From Limonium bicolor (lineage: Eukaryota; Streptophyta; Magnoliopsida; Caryophyllales; Plumbaginaceae), in contig CM041782.1 of assembly GCA_023374045.1 (NCBI GenBank), positions 188,498,925 through 188,562,924 on the forward strand: a stretch of 64,000 nt of DNA. The letters run 5' to 3'. How positions within the stretch are numbered: position 1 is the stretch's first letter; each line of letters opens with the position of its first letter. Made by a program: the position numbers and the translations under genes. Below are positions 35,114 to 46,459 of this stretch, one piece after another. The notes beneath the pieces were generated by a model. The model did not search any database. It was given only the letters and a program-made list of their open reading frames with translations, and was not told the DNA's origin.

Positions 35114-35271
35114 CCATGTAATGTCTTTAGTATGGGATAAGGATTGAGATGTAAGAAGAAAGCACATGTTGTAAACAGGATGGTTATGAATAAAATAACA
35201 GTGTTGTTCATATTAATTGTTACGACTCTTGTTATACCATCATTACTCATGAAGCTTGTGAATACAATTAG

Positions 35272-36700
35272 GTCATGGACTCGGTACGGAAGGTGCGCTA
35301 AGCATACTTACAGAGGCACAGGCCGACGCCAGCGGTACTATCCTCACCGGCACCTTTCCGATTAATGGGATTGAGGCATCAGTTCTCTTCGACTCAGGGG
35401 CCTCGCATACCTTTGTCTCGGCATCTTTTGCGAGAAGGTTGGGGCTAGACGCGATGAGCTACCCGATTTCACGGTTACACTCCCGTCTAAGGAGAAGGTT
35501 CGTTGCACTCGCTACTACCGAGGAGCCATTGTCAGAATTAAGGGGGAAGACTTTCCAGTCAGTTTTATTGAGTTCAGGGAGTTGGGATTTGATGTTATTT
35601 TCGGGATGAACTGGTTGGAGCGGCACAAGGGACGTATCCTCTGCGCCGAGCATAGACTGCTGCTCAGGAGTCCGTCTGGGGTAACAATATCGTACCCGTC
35701 AGAGGCCCAGAGAGCCTTCGACTAAGATCATCACCGCCATGGCAATGTATAAAGAATTGAGGAGGAAGGAAGAAGTGTACCTCTGCTATGTACAGGATAC
35801 AGAGAGAGACCCCGAGTTCGACCTCGACTTACCGGTAGTGTCGGAGTTCCCCGACTCTTTTCCACGGGAACTTCCCGGCATGCCACCCACTCGGGAGGTA
35901 GAGTTCACCATCGAGCTGCTACCTGGTACCGGACCGATAGCCAAGGCACCATACCGCATGGCTCCGGCAGAGATGAATGAGTTAAAAGAACAGTTAAAAG
36001 ATTTGTTAGACAAGGGATTCATCAGACCAAGTGTATCACCATGGGGAGCGCCAGTTCTCTTCGTGAAGAAGAAGGATGGTAGTCTCCGCCTCTGCATCGA
36101 CTACAGAGAGTTGAATGCAGTGACAGTGAAGAATAAGTACCCACTACCCCGCATTGACGATCTGTTCGATCAGTTGAAGGGGGCATCCGTGTTTTCCAAG
36201 ATTGATCTCAGATCGGGTATCATCAGATAGCCATTAGGAGGGAGATATTGAGAAGACGGCATTCCGGACATGATACGGCCACTATGAGTTTACAGTGATG
36301 CCGTTCGGTTTGTCGAACGCACGCAGGCGAAATTTATGGATCTGATGAACCGCTTGTTCCGGGAGCAGCTGGACAAGTCGGTTGTGGTATTCATCGACGA
36401 CATATTGATATATTCGAGATCGAAGGTTGAACATGAGGAACATCTGAGGAGGGTATTAGAGATACTGAGGGAGAACCAGCTATATGCTAAGTTCTCCAAA
36501 TGTGAGTTTTGGCTTGACCAGGTCTCTTTCCTAGGTCATGTCATCTCGGATGCTGGGATCTCGGTGGATCCAGCAAAGATTGATGCCGTACGTACTTGGC
36601 CAAGGCCGAAGACTGTTACCGACATCCGGAGCTTTCTCGGTCTGGCAGGTTACTACAGGAGTTTGTTAAGGACTTCAGCAAGGTCGCGAAACCGATGACC
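35272..36700 (+). pseudogene. pol: Protease and reverse transcriptase of element C
   Basis: The pol exon opens at 35272 (HGLGTEG), protease active site LFDSGASHTF near 35385, DVIFGMNWLERHKG near 35600. RT is open over 35739-36230 ([51 protein letters not shown]), broken at SGIIR where SGYHQ is expected (one T missing near 36217) and by a TGA near 36270. It resumes with the catalytic [12 protein letters not shown] at 36384-36419 and [17 protein letters not shown]. Another shift near 36660. Confidence 0.9.
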
Positions 36701-37231
36701 AGTCTGATGAAGAAAGATGCACCGTTCTTATGGACGGCTGACTGTGAGAGATCATTTCAGAGTTTGAAAGACTCACTGACCACCGCACCGGTTCTGACCA
36801 TTCCAGACGGTACGGAGGGCTTTGAGGTCTACTGTGATGCATCCGGCAGAGGGCTGGGTTGCGTGCTCATGCAACATGGCAAGGTGGTGGCATATGCCTC
36901 ATGCCAGTTGAAGAAACATGAGGAGAACTACCCCACACATGATTTAGAGCTGGGAGCTGTAGTCTTCGCTTTGAAGATATGGCGCCATTACTTATACGGG
37001 GTTAGTGTGACGATCTACACCGATCACAAGAGCTTGAAATACATATTCACTCAGAAGGAGTTGAATCTCAGACAAAGGAGATGGTTAGAGTTTCTGAAAG
37101 ACTATGACATTGACCTCCAATACAAAGAAGGGAAGGCCAATGTTGTAGCAGACGCCCTGAGCCGTCGAGCACACTCACTCCATTCGCTAGTCTCTTTCTC
37201 CAGCTTGGTTGATGAGGTGCGAGAGGCTTAG
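36660..37231 (+). CDS. pol: RNase H domain of element C pol
   Basis: Frame 36596-37231 is open. It holds the RT connection ([14 protein letters not shown]), then RNase [16 protein letters not shown] (first Asp), [24 protein letters not shown] (Glu), [11 protein letters not shown] (Asp), and ADALSRR at the end. It degrades RNA in RNA-DNA hybrids during reverse transcription. It ends at a TAG where a sense codon is expected before integrase. Confidence 0.9.
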
Positions 37232-37246
37232 AGGACAGATGAGTAT

Positions 37247-38299
37247 ATGAGAGAGGTCAGACAGAAGCTGACAGATGGTACCTTTGAGAGTCAGAAATAT
37301 GACTTCAGACTTCACGACGATGATCTGATCAGACTTAAGGGCCGGTTATGCATACCACGGGGCAACACGGATCTGAAAGACCGTATACTTAGGGAATCAC
37401 ACTGTTCTTCAGTTTCCATCCATCCGGGAGCCTCTAAGATGTATAAAGACATGAAGAGATACTTCTGGTGGTCGGGAATGAAGACAGATGTTACCGAGTT
37501 CGTCTTGAGGTGTCTCACTTGCCAGAAGGTGAAATTCGAGCACCGACGACCGGGCGGAATGGTACAGTCGATGCCAGTTCCGGAGTGGAAGTTCCATGAT
37601 ATCTCCATGGACTTTGTAGTTGGACTCCCACCTGCTAGGGGAGGTCTCAACATGATATGGGTGGTGGTGGATCGCCTTACCAAAGTAGCCCGATTCATAC
37701 CGATGAAGGATACTTGGAAGGTGACCAAATTAGCTGAGTTGTTTGAGAAGGAAATTATGAGGCATCACGGGATACCGAAGACCATAGTGTCAGATAGAGA
37801 TACCAGATTCCTTTCGAGGTACTGGAGAGCTACCAGAGAAGCGTTGGGTACAGAACTGAAGCTGAGTACCGCGTTCCATCCTCAGACAGATGGTCAGACT
37901 GAGCGTACTATTCAGACACTCGAGGACATGCTGAGGGCATGTGCCTTAGACTTCCAGGGCAGTTGGATTGACAAATTACATCTGATCGAGTTTTCATACA
38001 ACAACAGCTATCACGCTTCGATCAAGATGGCACCTTTTCAAGCGTTGTACGGTAGACCATGTCGTACACCGCTCTGCTGGGATGAGTCGAGTGAGACGGT
38101 CATTATAGGACCAGAGTACTTAGAGCAAGTTAAGGCTGAAGTTCAGCAAATCAGGGAGAACATGAAAGCTGCTCAAGATAGGCAGAAGTCGTATGCTGAT
38201 GTTCGACGACGAGACCTGGAGTTCGCAGTGGGCGACCGGGTATTTCTGCGGGTATCACCGATGAAGGGTGGTTCAGATTTGGGCAGAAGGGCAAATTGA
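37247..38299 (+). CDS. pol: Integrase of element C (open block)
   Basis: 350 codons. Zinc-binding His-His-Cys-Cys (SHCSSVSIHPG..., CLTCQKVK), catalytic core with MDFVVGLP, IVSDRDTRF and TDGQTERT (Asp, Asp, Glu), and DNA-binding C-terminus GDRVFLRVSPMKGG. It inserts the cDNA into the chromosome. The frame is lost near 38275 (one base missing next to GGTTCAGATTTGG) and picks up at 38336. Confidence 0.92.
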   Translation: MREVRQKLTDGTFESQKYDFRLHDDDLIRLKGRLCIPRGNTDLKDRILRESHCSSVSIHPGASKMYKDMKRYFWWSGMKTDVTEFVLRCLTCQKVKFEHRRPGGMVQSMPVPEWKFHDISMDFVVGLPPARGGLNMIWVVVDRLTKVARFIPMKDTWKVTKLAELFEKEIMRHHGIPKTIVSDRDTRFLSRYWRATREALGTELKLSTAFHPQTDGQTERTIQTLEDMLRACALDFQGSWIDKLHLIEFSYNNSYHASIKMAPFQALYGRPCRTPLCWDESSETVIIGPEYLEQVKAEVQQIRENMKAAQDRQKSYADVRRRDLEFAVGDRVFLRVSPMKGGSDLGRRAN

Positions 38300-38335
38300 G
38301 CCTAATTTGTTGGTCCTTATGAGATTACGGAGCGG

Positions 38336-38647
38336 GTGGGCCCGGTTGCTTACAGGTTGAATTTACCTGCTGAACTGGGTAAAGTGCATGATGTTTTTCA
38401 TGTTTCACAGCTAAAGAAATACATGCACCACCCCTCCCATGTGTTAGAACCTGAGAGGTTGACATTAGAACCGAATATGAGATCAGTGGAGCTTCCTCAG
38501 AGAATCTTGGATAGTAAGACTAGGGACACTCGCCATAAGTCAGTGCGACTGGTGAAGGTTCTCTGGTCTAACCAGGATGTCGAAGAGGCCACGTGGGAAT
38601 TAGAGGATAAGATGAGGGCGAAGTACCCTTCTTTGTTTACTGACTAG
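38336..38647 (+). CDS. pol: Integrase C-terminus and chromodomain-like tail of element C
   Basis: GPVAYRLNLP, VFHVSQLKKY, then RILDSKTRDTR, VRLVKVLWSNQDVEEATWE and stop after SLFTD. Chromovirus tail thought to guide insertion to particular chromatin. Same layout in B and A. Confidence 0.9.
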   Translation: MGPVAYRLNLPAELGKVHDVFHVSQLKKYMHHPSHVLEPERLTLEPNMRSVELPQRILDSKTRDTRHKSVRLVKVLWSNQDVEEATWELEDKMRAKYPSLFTD

Positions 38648-38957
38648 ATCGTCTGTATAGGGTACGGGGCGTACCCCTTTTTAAGGGGGGTAGAGCTTCC
38701 TCGCTTTTGAGTTAGGAAACGAACATGTTTGTCGTTTGTTTGGTTGTGTAAGATGTGATTTTGTGTAAGTTGCTACACTTTGGTGATAAGTTTGAGATAT
38801 GTATAATACTTATGTATTTTACTTGTGGTAGACCTTTGAGTCTTGAGATGTGTGAATGAGAATATAAGATGTGGTGTTAAGATTGAGAAATTGAGTACCG
38901 TGAATGATTAAGCATATGTGTGAACTTTGGGGACAAAGTTCTTTTAAGGGGGTAGAT
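38648..38957 (+). other. 3' untranslated region of C with two purine tracts
   Basis: Right after the stop comes GGGTACG-ggg-CGTACCC (38660-38676) and a purine run TTAAGGGGGG (38681-38690). The true polypurine tract TTAAGGGGGTAGAT lies at 38944-38957 against the LTR. B repeats both features. Confidence 0.75.
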
Positions 38958-41900
38958 TGAAATACCCCAAACTTAGATATGGTGTTTAAGTGATAAACTA
39001 AGATATAAGAAGGCTAAATAATGCCTTAGAAACATTAAGAAACCATTTTAATCAAAGAAAACATAAGGAAACACCAAAAGAGCAGTTTAAGCAAAAACGT
39101 GCTCTAAGCTTGGAGAGACTTGGGTGAGCACCCAAATATCATTCTAAGACCTTAGTAATATCCTAATGGTCATTTTAAACCAATACCAAAGAAAACCAAG
39201 CTCAAAAACAAGTTAAAACACAAAATGTGCTTTAAGGAGTCTTAAAGCACATTTTTGAAAAATTGTCTTAGAAAGGGGTTTTGAGTGGCTAAATGCCCAT
39301 GATTACTCCTTAATTAACTTGTGTACTAATTAGAATCATATTAGGAAGTCTAAATCAATGGGAAATCAAAAATTTCACAATTATGTGCCTTGTTTAGTGA
39401 ATAGTAACCAAATAGTGCTAGTTTAAGACATTAGTCAAAGTAAGTCAATTAAATGGTCAACAAAGACCACAATATACCTTATTTGACCAAGGGGGCCGGT
39501 TTTTAAGTGTGACTCACCACACTTATCTAGCTAAGTAAAGAAGAAAGCAAAAGTAAGTAAATTCACTATTCACCTTTTAACATAAATATCTTACCTTAGT
39601 AGACCTCTCTCCTCACTTCTTCATTCTCCTCTCTCACCACCGATTTTTCTTGCTTTCTCTCTCTCTCCATTGACGTGAAGAACAGCCCCCATGTAAGTTC
39701 CATCTTCCTTTGATTACTACTTACTCATTTTAGCTCCAAAACCTAAACAAATTACATATTCTTCTTAGTTAGCTCAAGCTCTTCTTTCTATCTTTCCAAA
39801 ACTTCAAGAGCTCTATTTTGGTGCCAAGCCAAACCGCCATATAAGGAGGAAATTCAAGTTTGGAGAGTTCATTGGCTTCTCCATTCTCTTAAGGTAAAGA
39901 ATATGTAAGAAAAATCAAGTTTCCACCATTCCTTCACATAACCGAAAATCTATACTCATGGGGCTACATTTTTATGCCTTGTTCTAGCTTGTTTCCTATT
40001 CTCCAAGGGCAAGAGGAGGTCCTTCTTGATTCATATCCAAGCTTGTCTTGAGAAACAAGGTAAAACAATCAATTTAATACCTTAAAACACATTTTTAACC
40101 TAGGTTTTATTCCTTAAGGTTAGTGTGTTGTTTAGTACTCATTGGAGTCATTGAATGTTGGTTAGAACATTGGCAAGGAGAACTTGATTTGGTGACCGAG
40201 ATTGAGCAAGGAAAAACCTAAGGAAGAAGTTTGTGAAGCTTGAAAAAGAACAAGGTAAATGTCTTACCTTAAGGTGTTTAATGCATTAAGGGATGGGACT
40301 TAGGTATATGATGAGTGTAGCTTAGGGTTTACATTAGAAAAGGGCTATATATAACCTAGGAGAAACAATGACTATGTTTGAGAACTTGTGACTAAGGAGC
40401 CAATGAGAAAAGAGATAGTTAAACAATGTTGAGGTGAATTACAAGAAGCATTTTATTTCAATGGGAGCCTTGTTGTGTGTATTCGCAGGTCAAAGGCAAT
40501 ATATGTGGAAATTCAGTGGTTAAGATTATTGTCAAGCATTTTAAGTTTATTACACTATATGATGATGTGGTGTAGTTTTGGTGTAAATTGTGTGTTAAGA
40601 TGATGTAATGAGAATTTGAGTGATCTTGGTTGCTTGATGGTGAAAAACCAAGTGTTAAGGAGTAGCAATATACTAGAGAACCCATGTCAAAATTTGAGGG
40701 AGAAACTTAGTGTTTAAGATGTCCTAAGGAAATTTCATGACTAAGGTAGTACTAGGAAGTTTTAGAGGTTGTCTTGAAGAAAAGAGTGAGTTTAAGGTGT
40801 TCTTGTGAGTTAGAATGACTTAGGCATCATCATGGAGAATTTAGGAATCAAAAGAATGTTTTGGTATACACCAAAGGCAGTTTGAGAATGTGTTTAGGAT
40901 ATATGCAAATCTTGTTAGGAGAAGAGGAAATGATGTGTTAAAGGAGAAGGAACAAACTTGTGTGGAGACTTCAAGTAATTACATAAAGGAATTTTAGATG
41001 GTGAAAGATGCTTGGGAGATGATGTTATGGTGGTGAGGAACATTTTGGCATAGTGGTTATGATAGGTATGAAACACCACTTAGTAAACCTAAGGAAAATA
41101 ATACAAGTGTTAAGAGATTATGTAAGAAATTGGGTTATAAGGTTAGAGATGGAGATGGGCAAGTTTAGGATGTTATTTTGGTATTAGGTTATGCCTAAGA
41201 TCATGTGTGAAGTTTGGGTGATTTAAGGATGAAGAGAACAAGTGTAACAAAACTTAGAACAATGCAAAAGGAAGAAATCTGTAGCTGGTCCGGGACTTAA
41301 GTCCAGGGTGAAGTCCCGGACCAACCTAAAATTCATGCCGAGAGTTGCTTCAACCATAGGGTCCGGGACTTAAGTTTTGTAAGAAGTTCTGGACCACCCC
41401 CTAATTTACCCCCGAGGATTTTAGCTTGCATTGGTCCGGGACTTAAGTCCCATACAAAGTCCCGGACCACCACATTAAAACAGCCGAGAGTTTGAACCAG
41501 GTATAGGTCCGGGACTTAGGTTGAGGACAAGGTCCCGGACCACTCTAAAAATCATGTTTAAGCTTGGGAAATGTTAGGAAACGATGGGGATGATTAGGTA
41601 TTGATGTTATAAGGTTATTAAGGGCATGTTTGGTGGGTAATGGTTATTAAGTGGGTGAACAAGTGTAATAGATAATGAGGAAATGATGCACTTAGAAGTT
41701 AAGTTAAAAACCATAAGGCTTAGTGAAAAACAATGGGTAAAAGTTGGTGTCTAGGAAGGTTAAGTAACTGTATTAAGTTGAGCTGAATAATAACCTAAAA
41801 CTGAATGAATGTTTTAGGACTTGTGAATTGGGACTTGGAAGGAGATAAACCAAACGATCGCCGACGGTGAACGGCACAGTCCTTCTTGTGACCTGCTTGC

Positions 41901-43051
41901 TAACGAGGAGTCCCTCGGCTTGTGTGCTACCTGTTTGTTTGATATGACTAAGACAAGAAAAAGCATGCAACTGGATATTAATGTTCTCGTTGTGTATGTG
42001 TTTTCTTTACACTAACCCACGAGGTTTAAGGATAGCTACTAACTAAGCTTTATACTTATTGAGTTAAGGAGAGGATTTGTACATTGGTGAACGTTGTTAA
42101 TACCCGTCAAGGTTTAACTAACACATGATATCTAAGACTTTCACTAACCTTAACTTGGGGTGGGAGTGAGGAATCCGGAATGGTACCGGCACATGTGTAA
42201 TGGGGGAGGTCGGTATCTGAATCAGATCCGACTTCCAAATAAGACTTGTCGTTGGACTCGTCGCCTAGGGTCAACAAACCGACCCGACCACCCGGACTAC
42301 TGTTTGAGGTGGGAGGCACATTAAGGATGGCGTGGGGGGATCAAGCCTACATCCCCAACAAATTAAGAAAGGTTACTTATTGCTGATAGTGCACTGCTAC
42401 CGGCTAGGGTTAACCAAGCCCTACAAAAAAGTAACCAATTAAGGGATAACCATTTAATAGTGGAACGGTTGGCAATTATAAGGTTAAGGAGATTGTGGAT
42501 CTAAGGAGTTTAGAACTAACTCATTTGTTAAGGGAACGCCTGAGTCGTTCATTTGCATATGAGCTATTTATGTTCATTGAGGTTTGTTGTTTTTTTGCGT
42601 TTCATATTATGATTGTGATGCTAATCAACTTCCATGCTATCGATAATTAGTCGTCGTAGCCCCGCTAGCTTGGGGGCCACGAGAGGGTCGTACCAGCATT
42701 CGTGCTGACCCCCTTTGGGGGCTGTTTTTACACTTGCAGGTAAGCGGCCCATGAAGTCACACCCACGAGAGTAGGAGCGGGTAGCCCTAGGTGGGACTTT
42801 ATTTTGAGTACGGGTAGGGCCTGTGCACCCGTCTGTTGATAGTTGAACTTGAGAAATGTTATGTGGTTTTGGAGATACTTAAAACTCGGTTGGTGTATGT
42901 ATTTGGATATACGGTTGTAAATATTTAAGAAGCGGTATTTCTTGTCGATTAGACCGTGGCAAGGTCCTGGCATCAGTTTATTTCCGCTGCGACGTTTATG
43001 TATTACTGTTAAGTTGCGATAACCACGAATGGCTTAAGACGGGGTGTTACA
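38958..43051 (+). repeat. Element C 3' LTR
   Basis: 4094 bp, near-identical to 28545-32621, with mainly single-base insertions/deletions. Hairpin array 41287-41542. Followed by the target duplication CCTTA and B's intron acceptor. Confidence 0.95.
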
Positions 43052-43057
43052 CCTTAG

Positions 43058-43399
43058 GTTCTGGCTCCGGTTTCACCAAGAACTACTTCGACGGCCGCAC
43101 CTACGTGTGCAGAAGTGCAACCAAGACCATCCCGGCAAGGATTGCTATGGGAGAGAAATCAAGTGCTATAACTGTCAGACCGGGACATAGAGCTAATATG
43201 TGCCTAGAGAATGCCAAGCCCAAAGGGAACTTCCAAAGCTTTAAGCAGAGAGAAGGCAAGGAGGTTGCATCTGGCGATGCACCAGCCCAGCAGGCGCTAC
43301 ATGGACAAGGATCCCGGGGTCCTCAGAGGGGCGCACCCCAGAGGCAGCCTGTCTTGCACGTTATTGACCGTGACGGGTCCGGTTCTAAGTCCGGCCTAG
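43058..43399 (+). pseudogene. gag: Gag exon 3 of element B (nucleocapsid)
   Basis: Zinc knuckles KCNQDHPGKDC and CYNCQTG-H...NMC at about 43110-43205, with one extra base between Gly and His. Linker ends LHVIDRDGSGSKSGL and the phase-1 donor CTAG|GTAATT. Confidence 0.82.
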
Positions 43400-44019
43400 G
43401 TAATTAATCTAAACCTTGAATCCTGTGAAGCATGTCTAAGTATTGGAGTATTTGTTTGAGTGAATGCATGAGTAAATGAATTGAAGTATGTATTGAGCAT
43501 GAAACAAAGTAGTTGAAACTAGTACTCACTATAGATGAAACTTACAACTTTAGGTAGTTTTAATATCTGCTATCCGATACCTTCAAAACCAAATCAAGAA
43601 GAGACCGACATCACCACACACCACTACTCTAGCGAGCAGTGTCAGGTCATCCGACCAGGTATGATTTTATTAAAGGGATACCTGACACCTGAAGCACAAA
43701 TCTCAATTATCCGACGATGCAACGAGCTAGGAACGGGTCAAGGAGGATTTTATACACCCGAATTCCCCGGTGGAGCGAAGATGATGTGCTTGGGAAAGGA
43801 TTGGAATCCTTATACCAAGACATACCAAGAGACTGATAAGCCGCAGACTTATCATATTTTACGCACTAGATTTAGTATTATATTTATCTAAATAAAGGTA
43901 TATATGTGTTATTATGTTATATTATGTGTTAAAATATATTATTTGTACAGTCTTTATGTTTTATGTGTTTTATATGCAAGGAACGAATTTCTAGGCAAAA
44001 GTTCAATTGAAGCCGGACT

Positions 44020-44305
44020 CAATGCCGGGTTGATCCTGCACGGCATGAACACAGAACAGAAAAGAGGCCTTGCCGGATGCGATGCAGGGTAAATGCTATC
44101 CGGCATGAGTGTAAAGTCGCTTCGGTTGACCACACGACAGCACATGTGTTCCACGTGATTTCCAACGCTGCCGGGTGTGATGCCGGGTATCTCCTACCCG
44201 GCATATGCACTGTTTCGCGCAGAATTGACGGTTTCGTCCGTTAACAGTTGGGCGCATTTATCACGTGTGCCGGCTACTGGCGATCCGGCACGACGCCCGG
44301 CAAGA
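44020..44305 (+). repeat. GCCGG/CCGGC hairpin cluster in D 5' LTR
   Basis: At least four inverted pairs. The best, at 44180-44204, has 10-bp perfect arms ATGCCGGGTA and TACCCGGCAT around TCTCC. The 3' LTR copy is at about 49769-50044. More single pairs at about 44913-44985. Confidence 0.85.
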
Positions 44306-44319
44306 GACATTTTGATGCC

Positions 44320-44327
44320 TATAAATA
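44320..44327 (+). promoter_or_regulatory. TATA box of D 5' LTR
   Basis: TATAAATA, repeated in the 3' LTR at 50062-50069, next to the hairpin cluster. Confidence 0.7.
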
Positions 44328-45342
44328 GGCCGAGAAAGGCTACAATTTGACACATTCCAATACTAAATCCACGCCATTTACACTTCAATTCCGCCTCATT
44401 CCATCTGTTGGTGTCCAAGGAACGTCTGCAGATCCACCCCCACGCAAAAGAAGAGAGGACCTTGACGGGTTAAGGCTATTAACATCTCCTTCTCCCCCTT
44501 GTATTTCTCTTCTTGTAGTTGTGTGGATGGTGATGCAGAATCCTTGTTAGGTTTTGGTTAGGGATGAAATTCCTTGTAAAACTCTTATGATCATCAATTA
44601 TGGAATTTACGAGTTTTCTTAACGAGGTTTCTAGTCTCATACAAGTTGAATGAGTCAGCCACTTATTCTCTTATCTCTAGATCCTGTTAAGGCTTTCAAG
44701 CAAGAATAGGATAGATTGGATCTCGGTAATCTTTAATATTGTTTGTTCTGAAAAGTGGACAACAAATGCAAGGTTTTGGATTAATCCCTTATTGCCCATT
44801 ATGCTGGTTGTATTCGCGGCATTGGCTATGCACGATGCAAGTAAGGATATTGAGTTCCTTTATTCAAATTGATTCTGGTAGTGTTATTATGAAATGTACG
44901 ATGTCGGATGTCGTGCCGGTATAAGTTGTTCCGGCACATTCAAGGCCGTGAATCTGCCGGGTAGCGGAGGTCCGGCATTACACCCGCGTATAGCATTTTG
45001 CGAGACCAAATCCTCTTTGAGACTTGCCACCCTTGATTATTGATCATAACTTTTTCCCTTACATTGATAATCTTCCCAAATCAAAGTTAGTTTATCTAGT
45101 TTCTTAGTTTAGAAGCAACCTTTACTTTTCCCCCTTATTATTAACTAGGCTTTTGCCCCTGATTAGGACTAGTTTTCTATAAGTCCCTGGGGTTCGATAC
45201 TCTCGGTCGTATAATACTTACATACTACTCCGACCGGGTTTTATTTGCTACCCGTAGTAGAGTTTGTAGGTTTATTTTAGGTTTAGTTTAGTATTTTATT
45301 CTTTTATGTATATAGTTTTCCTACAATTTCCCGTTAGCAAAT

Positions 45343-45360
45343 TGGCGTCGTTGTCGGGGA
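45343..45360 (+). other. Primer-binding site of element D
   Basis: TGGCGTCGTTGTCGGGGA, differing from E's site by two C-to-T changes. Confidence 0.8.
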
Positions 45361-46459
45361 CTTGGATTAGTCCAAGTCCTAAAATTGGTAATCGCCCTAT
45401 TCTTTAATTCCTTCTTTTCTTATTCTTTATTCTTCAAATTAATACGTTCATTATTTTTTTAACTAATGAATATACCGGATACACTGCCGGGAAGGCTAAG
45501 CCCGGCATTAGCAGAAAATGTTCAATGCCGATATATATGAGCCGGCAAAGTATCCGGCATGTGTTATTTCACTTTCTTTCTTCTTTTTATTTTATTTCTG
45601 TAAAAATGTTAGATTTTCACTTAATACATTCTTTATTCCTTTATTATTTATTCTTCTAATTGTTTTATAGATATTTGATTCATTAATTTTATTCAATTGA
45701 TTAACCTAATCCTTCTTTTATTCGAGTGTGCCGTGAACGATGCCGGTTATGTTTACCCGGCACTGAGCGAATTCAGAGAGGCGCCCTAGGAAGACATGCC
45801 GTGCTCATGGCCGGGCATTCGTTACCCGACATTGTAAAATATTCATTATGCCGGTTAGAACTAACCCGGCATCCCCCCGGCATATCGCGTTTTTTGTAAA
45901 AAAATATAGCAGGTAAGTTGGGTTTTTACCGTCACACTTTTTTACCCTACTTCAAACACGCCGCACACCACACCGCGCCACTTCAAGAAGTCACCACTCA
46001 AACACACCAAAGCAGCACTCCATCTCTTCCGCATAGATCCACACCAGCACGCCCTGCGCTTGCCTTTGTTTTACAAATCGAAAAAAAACAGGTTTCCTCG
46101 TCGTTTATTGCTGATTCAAATTTGATTTAATTATTGTTAGTTCAATATATCGTTTTTTTGTTAGATTCGTAGGTTAAGTATACTGATTTAGGGACTTTCG
46201 AACCTATCTTAAAGTGATTTCTGGAGATTGTGTGTGATTCTGTGCATTTTTCTGGAGTTCTGGTTTCGACTTTGAATGTGCCGGATGGATTATGTCCGGC
46301 ATGCTTTTTGTTGAATATGCCGTGTGGATTCTATCCGGCATCCCACCCGACACGCTTTCTTTCTGATGCTTCTTCTTCTACAGGACATTCGAATTTTAAT
46401 TTCTGTAAAACTAACATTGATGAACTATTGTCTGGTATTGCTTTGCTCTTTTCTTATAG
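45361..46459 (+). other. D leader region with dispersed CCGGCAT hairpins
   Basis: No protein found. Inverted pairs occur at about 45490-45560, 45730-45765, 45798-45835, 45848-45873 and 46277-46345. An AT-rich background lies between them. Confidence 0.65.

Larger units (their letters stand above)
34248..35271 (+). other. Intron 3, long form: gag to pol (predicted, 1024 nt, skips AlkB)
   Basis: Uses the same donor with acceptor ACAATTAG at 35271. The pol exon then begins 'gt cat gga ctc ggt', again completing a phase-1 codon and leading in frame to the protease. B has the matching site at 51658. The two forms would be mutually exclusive. Confidence 0.68.
28545..43051 (+). mobile_element. Element C: intron-bearing chromovirus with AlkB domain, complete, inside B
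   Basis: 14.5 kb. LTRs 28545-32621 (4077 bp) and 38958-43051 (4094 bp), target duplication CCTTA (28540-28544 and 43052-43056), primer-binding site, purine tract, gag in pieces, AlkB exon, protease-RT-RNase H-integrase-chromodomain. LTRs are very alike, with scattered single-base differences, so it is a recent insertion. Gag exon 1 and most of integrase are open; AlkB and RT have a few lesions. Confidence 0.95.
28463..43057 (+). other. Intron 2 in B gag (predicted), now holding element C
   Basis: Without C the interval is 83 nt (28463-28544 plus 43057): donor GTAAAC, acceptor CCTTAG. C's target duplication is CCTTA, so C sits one base from the acceptor AG. Element C has a counterpart intron (33829-33904, 76 nt). 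Confidence 0.65.
43834..45339 (+). repeat. Element D 5' LTR
   Basis: 1506 bp, TGATAAGCC...TTAGCA. TATA box at 44320-44327 (CCTATAAATAGG), directly after the hairpin cluster 44020-44305. Confidence 0.95.

Noticed and set aside
35144..35365. Short frame with hydrophobic start between AlkB and protease in C (possible membrane peptide)
   Set aside because: It lies across the predicted pol acceptor, and B has no matching peptide; better explained as intron.
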